Assembly (NCBI RefSeq): GCF_029813785.1
Contig: NZ_JARVKY010000013.1
Coordinates: 62,001-126,000, forward strand
DNA length: 64,000 nt
DNA from: Streptomyces sp. DH41
GTDB taxonomy: Bacteria > Actinomycetota > Actinomycetes > Streptomycetales > Streptomycetaceae
Direction of reading: 5' to 3'
Shown: positions 60,107 to 64,000 of the stretch, piece by piece
How the letters are laid out: the number at the start of each line of letters is the position of its first letter
Numbering within the stretch: the stretch's first letter is position 1
Translations under genes and position numbers: made by a program
The notes under the pieces: generated by a model
The model's database searches: none
Told to the model about the DNA's origin: nothing
What the model saw: only the letters and a program-made list of their open reading frames with translations

Positions 60107-60271
60107 ATGACCGGCACGTCCACCGTACTGATCGTCGTCGGCCTCTTCTTCATCGGCGGCATCATCTCCTTCGCCAAGCAGCAGATGCCCAAGGGTCTGA
60201 TCGTGCTGCTGTCCATCGGCGCCGCGATGTGTCTCTTCGCGGGCGTCCTGAGGCTGGAGGTCTGGAATTGA
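60107..60271 (+). CDS. 54-residue membrane protein inside the his operon
   Basis: ATG 60107 opens a 54-codon frame with two membrane helices: STVLIVVGLFFIGGIISFA (about 5-23) and GLIVLLSIGAAMCLFAGVL (about 30-48), separated by the charged turn KQQMPK. The end (RLEVWN) overlaps the hisH TTG as TTGA, and the hisH ribosome site GGAGG lies inside it, so hisH translation is coupled to it. I know no function. Tight packing between hisB and hisH argues that it is a real gene. Confidence 0.85.
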   Translation: MTGTSTVLIVVGLFFIGGIISFAKQQMPKGLIVLLSIGAAMCLFAGVLRLEVWN

Positions 60272-60906
60272 CCGCCAAGCGGGTCGTCGTCTTCGACTAC
60301 GGCTTCGGCAACGTCCGCTCCGCCGAGCGTGCCCTCGCGCGCGCGGGAGCCGACGTCGAGATCACCGGTGACTACGACAAGGCCATGAACGCCGACGGGC
60401 TGCTGGTGCCGGGCGTCGGCGCCTTCGCCGCCTGCATGGACGGCCTGAAGGCCGCGCGCGGCGACTGGGTCGTCGACCGCCGGCTGTCCGGCGGCCGCCC
60501 GGTGATGGGCATCTGCGTCGGCATGCAGATCCTGTTCGCGCGCGGCATCGAGCACGACGTGGAGGCCGAGGGCCTGGACGAGTGGCCCGGCACCGTCGGA
60601 CCGCTCCAGGCCGAGATCGTCCCCCACATGGGCTGGAACACGGTCGAGGCACCGGCCGACTCCCGGCTCTTCGCCGGCCTGGACGCGGACGCCCGCTTCT
60701 ACTTCGTGCACTCCTACGCCGTCCACGAGTGGTCCCAGGAGTCGCACAACCCGCTGATCGCCGCTCCCAGGGTCACGTGGTCCACGCACGGCAAGCCCTT
60801 CGTGGCGGCCGTGGAGAACGGCGCCCTGTGGGCCACCCAGTTCCACCCCGAGAAGTCCGGCGACGCCGGAGCCCAGCTCCTCACCAACTGGATCGAGACC
60901 CTGTAG
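60268..60906 (+). CDS. hisH: imidazole glycerol phosphate synthase, glutaminase subunit
   Basis: The 212-residue class I glutamine amidotransferase supplies ammonia to HisF. The triad is visible as Cys in MGICVGMQILF and His-x-Glu in TQFHPEKSGDAG. It begins VVVFDYGFGNVRSAERAL, as HisH does. TTG 60268 is chosen because GGAGG (60256-60260) lies seven bases upstream, the codon overlaps the preceding stop, and no ATG or GTG fits the family N-terminus. Confidence 0.94.
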   Translation: MTAKRVVVFDYGFGNVRSAERALARAGADVEITGDYDKAMNADGLLVPGVGAFAACMDGLKAARGDWVVDRRLSGGRPVMGICVGMQILFARGIEHDVEAEGLDEWPGTVGPLQAEIVPHMGWNTVEAPADSRLFAGLDADARFYFVHSYAVHEWSQESHNPLIAAPRVTWSTHGKPFVAAVENGALWATQFHPEKSGDAGAQLLTNWIETL

Positions 60907-60923
60907 AGATGAGCCCGGTAGAG

Positions 60924-61649
60924 ATGAGCAAGCTCGAACTCCTCCCCGCCGTCGACGTCCGCGACGGCCAGGCCGTCCGCCTCGTGCACGGCGAGTCCGG
61001 CACCGAGACCTCCTACGGTTCCCCTCTGGAGGCCGCCCTCGCCTGGCAGCGCTCCGGCGCCGAGTGGCTGCATCTCGTCGACCTGGACGCCGCGTTCGGC
61101 ACCGGGGACAACCGCGAGCTGATCGCCGAGGTCGCCAGGGCCATGGACATCAAGGTGGAGCTCTCCGGCGGCATCCGCGACGACGCCACCCTCGCCGCGG
61201 CCCTCGCCACCGGCTGCACGCGCGTGAACCTCGGCACGGCAGCCCTGGAGACCCCCGAGTGGGTCGCCAAGGTCATCGCCGAGCACGGCGACAAGATCGC
61301 GGTCGGTCTGGACGTACGCGGCACGACCCTGCGCGGCCGGGGCTGGACCCGCGACGGCGGCGACCTCTACGAGACGCTGGCCCGCCTCGACAACGAGGGC
61401 TGCGCCCGGTACGTCGTCACCGACATCGCCAAGGACGGCACCCTCCAGGGCCCCAACCTGGAGCTCCTGAAGAACGTCTGCGCGGCCACCGACCGCCCGG
61501 TCGTGGCGTCGGGCGGCGTGTCGTCCCTGGACGACCTGCGCGCCATCGCCGGCCTCGTCCCGGCCGGTGTCGAGGGCGCCATCGTAGGGAAGGCCCTGTA
61601 CGCGAAGGCGTTCACCCTGGAAGAAGCCTTGGAGGCTGTGGCGTCATGA
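60924..61649 (+). CDS. priA: bifunctional phosphoribosyl isomerase (HisA/TrpF)
   Basis: The 241-residue TIM-barrel isomerase serves both histidine (ProFAR isomerase) and tryptophan (PRA isomerase) pathways in actinobacteria. Catalytic Asp residues lie at ELLPAVDVRDG (Asp near 11) and YVVTDIAKDGTLQGPN (Asp near 170s). Phosphate loops are LSGGIRDD and VASGGVSSLDDL. ATG 60924 gives the usual length. ATG 60909 would add MSPVE and arises from a direct repeat TAGAGATGAGC (60904-60914, 60919-60929). Its stop overlaps ridA. Confidence 0.93.
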   Translation: MSKLELLPAVDVRDGQAVRLVHGESGTETSYGSPLEAALAWQRSGAEWLHLVDLDAAFGTGDNRELIAEVARAMDIKVELSGGIRDDATLAAALATGCTRVNLGTAALETPEWVAKVIAEHGDKIAVGLDVRGTTLRGRGWTRDGGDLYETLARLDNEGCARYVVTDIAKDGTLQGPNLELLKNVCAATDRPVVASGGVSSLDDLRAIAGLVPAGVEGAIVGKALYAKAFTLEEALEAVAS

Positions 61650-62041
61650 CATCCGAAGCCGTACGGCGCGTGCAGAGCGGAAGTCCCTGGGAAGAGTCCT
61701 TCGGGTTCGCACGTGCCGTGGCGGCGGGTGATCAAGTCATCGTGGCCGGCACGACCGCCTTCAAGGGCGACCTGCTGTACGGCGACGGCGACCCGTACGA
61801 ACAGACCAAGGTGGCCTTCGCCACCGCGGTCGAGGCGATCGGCGAGTTCGGGCTGGGCATCGAGTCCGTGATCAGGACCCGTGTGTATCTGGCACACTCC
61901 CGGGACGTCGATGAGGTGGGCCGCGCCCACAAAGAGCTGTTCGACTCCGTACGCCCGGTCACGACCCTGCTGGTCGTGGAGGGCTTCATGGACTCCCGGG
62001 TCCTGGTGTCGGTGGAGCTGGAAGCATTCAGAGGACAGTAA
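61646..62041 (+). CDS. RidA family (YjgF/YER057c/UK114) protein
   Basis: The 131-residue protein has the RidA fold markers SPWEESFGFARAVAAGDQVIVAGTTA, QTKVAFATAVEAIGEFGLGIESVIRTRVYL and the C-terminal VEGFMDSRVLVSVELEAF. RidA enzymes deaminate reactive enamine/imine intermediates. The catalytic Arg of canonical RidA near position 105 is not obvious here (position is within SVRPVT). ATG 61646 overlaps the priA stop, so it is coupled to histidine synthesis genes. Confidence 0.88.
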   Translation: MTSEAVRRVQSGSPWEESFGFARAVAAGDQVIVAGTTAFKGDLLYGDGDPYEQTKVAFATAVEAIGEFGLGIESVIRTRVYLAHSRDVDEVGRAHKELFDSVRPVTTLLVVEGFMDSRVLVSVELEAFRGQ

Positions 62042-62066
62042 GAGGCATCGAAGGAGCCGTGGATTC

Positions 62067-62822
62067 ATGACCCTGGCGGTCCGAGTCATCCCCTGCCTGG
62101 ACGTGGACAACGGCCGGGTCGTCAAGGGCGTGAACTTCCAGAACCTGCGCGACGCGGGCGACCCCGTCGAGATGGCCAAGGTGTACGACACCGAGGGCGC
62201 CGACGAGCTGACGTTCCTGGACATCACCGCCTCGTCGGGCGACCGCGAGACGACGTACGACGTGGTGCGCCGCACCGCCGAGCAGGTCTTCATCCCGCTC
62301 ACCGTCGGCGGCGGGGTACGCACCGCCGACGACGTCGACAAGCTGCTGCGGGCCGGCGCGGACAAGGTGGGCGTGAACACGGCCGCCATCGCCCGCCCCG
62401 ACCTGATCCGCGAGATCGCCGAGCGCTTCGGCCGCCAGGTGCTGGTCCTGTCGGTGGACGCCCGCCGCACCGAGGCCGGCACCTTCGAGGTGACCACCCA
62501 CGGCGGCCGGCGCGGCACCGGCATCGACGCGGTGGAGTGGGCGCACCGCGCCGCCGAGCTGGGCGCGGGGGAGATCCTGCTGAATTCGATGGACGCGGAC
62601 GGCACGAAGGACGGCTACGACCTGGAGATGATCGCGGCGGTTCGTAAGCACGTGACCGTCCCCGTCATCGCCTCCGGCGGCGCGGGCCGCCTCGCCGACT
62701 TCCCGCCGGCCGTCGAGGCGGGCGCGGACGCGGTGCTGGCGGCGTCCGTCTTCCACTTCGGCGACCTGCGGATCGGCCAGGTGAAGGAGACGCTGCGGGG
62801 GGCGGGGCATCCCGTGCGCTAG
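62067..62822 (+). CDS. hisF: imidazole glycerol phosphate synthase, cyclase subunit
   Basis: The 251-residue TIM barrel closes the imidazole ring using ammonia from HisH. Catalytic Asp residues are in VIPCLDVDNGRVVKGVNF and LLNSMDADGTKDGYD. The segments FLDITASSGDRETTYDVV and VGGGVRTADDVDKLLRAGADKV are typical. ATG 62067 has AAGGAG about eleven bases upstream. Last gene of the his run; the next gene has its own promoter. Confidence 0.96.
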   Translation: MTLAVRVIPCLDVDNGRVVKGVNFQNLRDAGDPVEMAKVYDTEGADELTFLDITASSGDRETTYDVVRRTAEQVFIPLTVGGGVRTADDVDKLLRAGADKVGVNTAAIARPDLIREIAERFGRQVLVLSVDARRTEAGTFEVTTHGGRRGTGIDAVEWAHRAAELGAGEILLNSMDADGTKDGYDLEMIAAVRKHVTVPVIASGGAGRLADFPPAVEAGADAVLAASVFHFGDLRIGQVKETLRGAGHPVR

Positions 62823-62920
62823 TTCGAGGTGTTGCTCGTTGGTGGCGGCTGCGGGACCGCGCGCGATGCTCTGTTCGAAGGCATGGCGGCCAGGTGTCAG
62901 GAGCGGGACTCCAGGGTTTA

Positions 62921-62974
62921 GGAAGGGAAAGTTGCGCAAGTTTTATTGCGTAACTTTTCTTTCCTGACTACGGT
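62921..62974 (+). promoter_or_regulatory. operator and promoter of the ArsR-type regulator gene
   Basis: A 19-bp imperfect inverted repeat (62921-62939 / 62946-62964, 16 of 19 positions paired, 6-base spacer) carries a palindrome TTGCGCAA (62932-62939) and its near copy TTGCGTAA (62946-62953). TTGCGT (62946-62951) doubles as a -35, with TACGGT (62969-62974) 17 bp downstream as the -10. The start ATG follows six bases later, so the message is probably leaderless and self-repressed. Confidence 0.75.
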
Positions 62975-62980
62975 GACGTC

Positions 62981-63568
62981 ATGACCCGCGAGGAGAACCG
63001 CCCCATCACCGACCTGGGCACCCTCAAAGCCTTGGCGCACCCCCTGCGCATGCAGCTGTACCGCGGGCTGTGCGTGGCGCGCACGGCGACCGCCTCACAG
63101 CTCGCGGAGCAGGTCGACGAGGCGGTCTCCCTGGTCAGTTACCACCTGCGCAAGCTGGCCGAGCACGGACTGGTCGAGGAGGCCGAGCGGCAGAGCACGG
63201 ACGGCCGGGAGCGCTGGTGGCAGCCCTCCTCGACCAGCGTGAGCATCCGCGACGAGAACTTCCGCGACGCCCCCGAGCGCGCGGCCGCCCACCTCGCGGC
63301 CACCCGGCTCTTCCACGAGCAGCGCGTCGGCATGTACCGCCGCTACCTCGACGAGCGCCCCACCTGGGGGCCGGAGTGGAACACGGCCGCTCCTGACAAC
63401 GAGTCCCTGCTGCGCCTGACCCCCGCCGAACTGGCCGAGCTGGGTGCGGAGCTGCTCGCCCTGGCGGAGAAGTACGACGAGAAGGGCCGTGCCGCGGAGG
63501 CCGCCGGCGACACCGAGGGGCGCGAGAACGTGGCGCTGCACGTGTACGGGTTCCCGTTCCGTGTCTGA
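62981..63568 (+). CDS. ArsR/HTH_20-type transcriptional regulator
   Basis: The 195-residue protein has an N-terminal winged helix: DLGTLKALAHPLRMQLYRGL, then recognition region TASQLAEQVDEAVSLVSYHLRKLAEHGLVEEAE and wing ERWWQP. A helical C-terminal domain (residues about 95-175) may bind a ligand or dimerise; there is no Cys-based arsenic site. Such regulators often sit beside an MFS exporter, as here, with the next start 13 bases past this stop. It probably represses its own operon through the palindromic operator immediately upstream. Confidence 0.9.
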   Translation: MTREENRPITDLGTLKALAHPLRMQLYRGLCVARTATASQLAEQVDEAVSLVSYHLRKLAEHGLVEEAERQSTDGRERWWQPSSTSVSIRDENFRDAPERAAAHLAATRLFHEQRVGMYRRYLDERPTWGPEWNTAAPDNESLLRLTPAELAELGAELLALAEKYDEKGRAAEAAGDTEGRENVALHVYGFPFRV

Positions 63569-63581
63569 GGGGACCACGCCC

Positions 63582-64000
63582 GTGCCGGACACGCTCATAC
63601 CCGGGGCCACCACCGCCACCACCGCCGTACCCGCCCACCGCGACCCCAACGTCCTGCGCTGGGTCGCCGCCTACACCGCCTCCATGGTGGGCGACACCGT
63701 CTTCTTCCTGGCGCTGTCCTGGGCCGCCGTGCGCAGCGGCAGCCCCGCCGAGGCCGGCATCGTCACCGCCGTCAGTGCGGTGCCGCGCGCTCTGCTCATG
63801 CTCGGAGGCGGCGTGGTCGCCGACCGGCTGGGACCGCGGAAGGTCGTCATCGGGAGCGACGCCGTACGGTGCGCCACGGTCCTTGCCGTCGCCGCCGTGC
63901 TGTTCGCCACCGACCCCGGGCTGTGGCTCCTCGCCCTGCTCGCCGTCGTCTTCGGCACGGTCGACGCCCTCTTCCTGCCCGCCGTCGGGGCGCTCCCGGC
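63582..64000 (+). CDS. MFS transporter, N-terminal part (3' end outside window)
   Basis: The first 140 residues show a hydrophilic start, then helices LRWVAAYTASMVGDTVFFLALSW, SPAEAGIVTAVSAVPRALLMLGG, and the MFS motif A equivalent ADRLGPRKVVIGSDAVR between helices 2 and 3, then two further helices. GTG 63582 has GAGGGGA eight bases upstream; GTG 63561, overlapping the regulator gene, is an alternative. Probably a drug or metabolite exporter controlled by the upstream ArsR-type protein. Confidence 0.88.
   Translation, partial: MPDTLIPGATTATTAVPAHRDPNVLRWVAAYTASMVGDTVFFLALSWAAVRSGSPAEAGIVTAVSAVPRALLMLGGGVVADRLGPRKVVIGSDAVRCATVLAVAAVLFATDPGLWLLALLAVVFGTVDALFLPAVGALP

Overview
The window is a stretch of core chromosome from a high-GC filamentous actinobacterium, almost certainly a Streptomyces. 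The main reasons are the complete division and cell-wall (dcw) cluster with the actinobacterial tail pgeF-yggS-sepF-sepG-divIVA, the many GTG and TTG starts, the GTGA/ATGA gene overlaps, PriA in place of HisA, and gene order that I recall from Streptomyces chromosomes. I see no prophage, insertion sequence, rRNA, tRNA or CRISPR array. The first and last genes are cut by the window edges.

Layout. 1-4,430: partial FAD oxidoreductase (-), TetR regulator (-), SAV_6107-type HEPN protein, methyltransferase and DUF3040 membrane protein (+), closed by a strong bidirectional terminator. 4,784-10,541 (-): carbonic anhydrase, then the MoxR / DUF58 / TgpA transglutaminase operon, with an unannotated 40-codon ORF wedged between the last two genes. 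10,709-28,895 (+): rsmH-ftsL-ftsI-murE-murF-mraY-murD-ftsW-murG-ftsQ-ftsZ-pgeF-yggS-sepF-sepG-divIVA. Nearly all lipid II synthesis steps, septal peptidoglycan synthesis, the Z-ring and its anchors, and the polar-growth determinant lie in one run. mraZ is absent. ftsZ has its own complex 288-bp control region.

29,076-32,510 (-): ileS behind a T-box leader that appears to work by hiding or freeing the ribosome binding site. 32,817-39,363: TraR/DksA zinc protein, lspA, rluD, a GNAT acetyltransferase, a CPA1 antiporter, MscS (-) and a dienelactone-hydrolase-like protein. 39,348-44,105 (-): Tat-exported PhoD phosphatase, a DsbA-like thiol protein, a membrane protein and DUF2252. 44,398-47,937: dnaE behind a promoter of the LexA-independent DNA-damage type. 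48,065-56,850: small basic protein, NYN-domain protein, ABC transporter pair, membrane protein, the 24-residue ribosomal protein bL37, YbaK deacylase, Lon-N protein and two conserved proteins of uncertain role. 57,052-62,822: histidine operon hisD-hisC-hisB-(54-aa membrane protein)-hisH-priA-ridA-hisF. 62,921-64,000: ArsR-type regulator with an elaborate operator, followed by an MFS transporter that runs off the window.

The region is conserved core genome and I see no new defence or biosynthetic system. The most interesting signals are regulatory or very small: the ileS T-box switch, two damage-type promoters (HEPN gene and dnaE), paired GACAC palindromes before ftsZ, a duplicated start cassette that creates a micro-ORF in the MoxR operon, and several small genes that routine annotation tends to miss.
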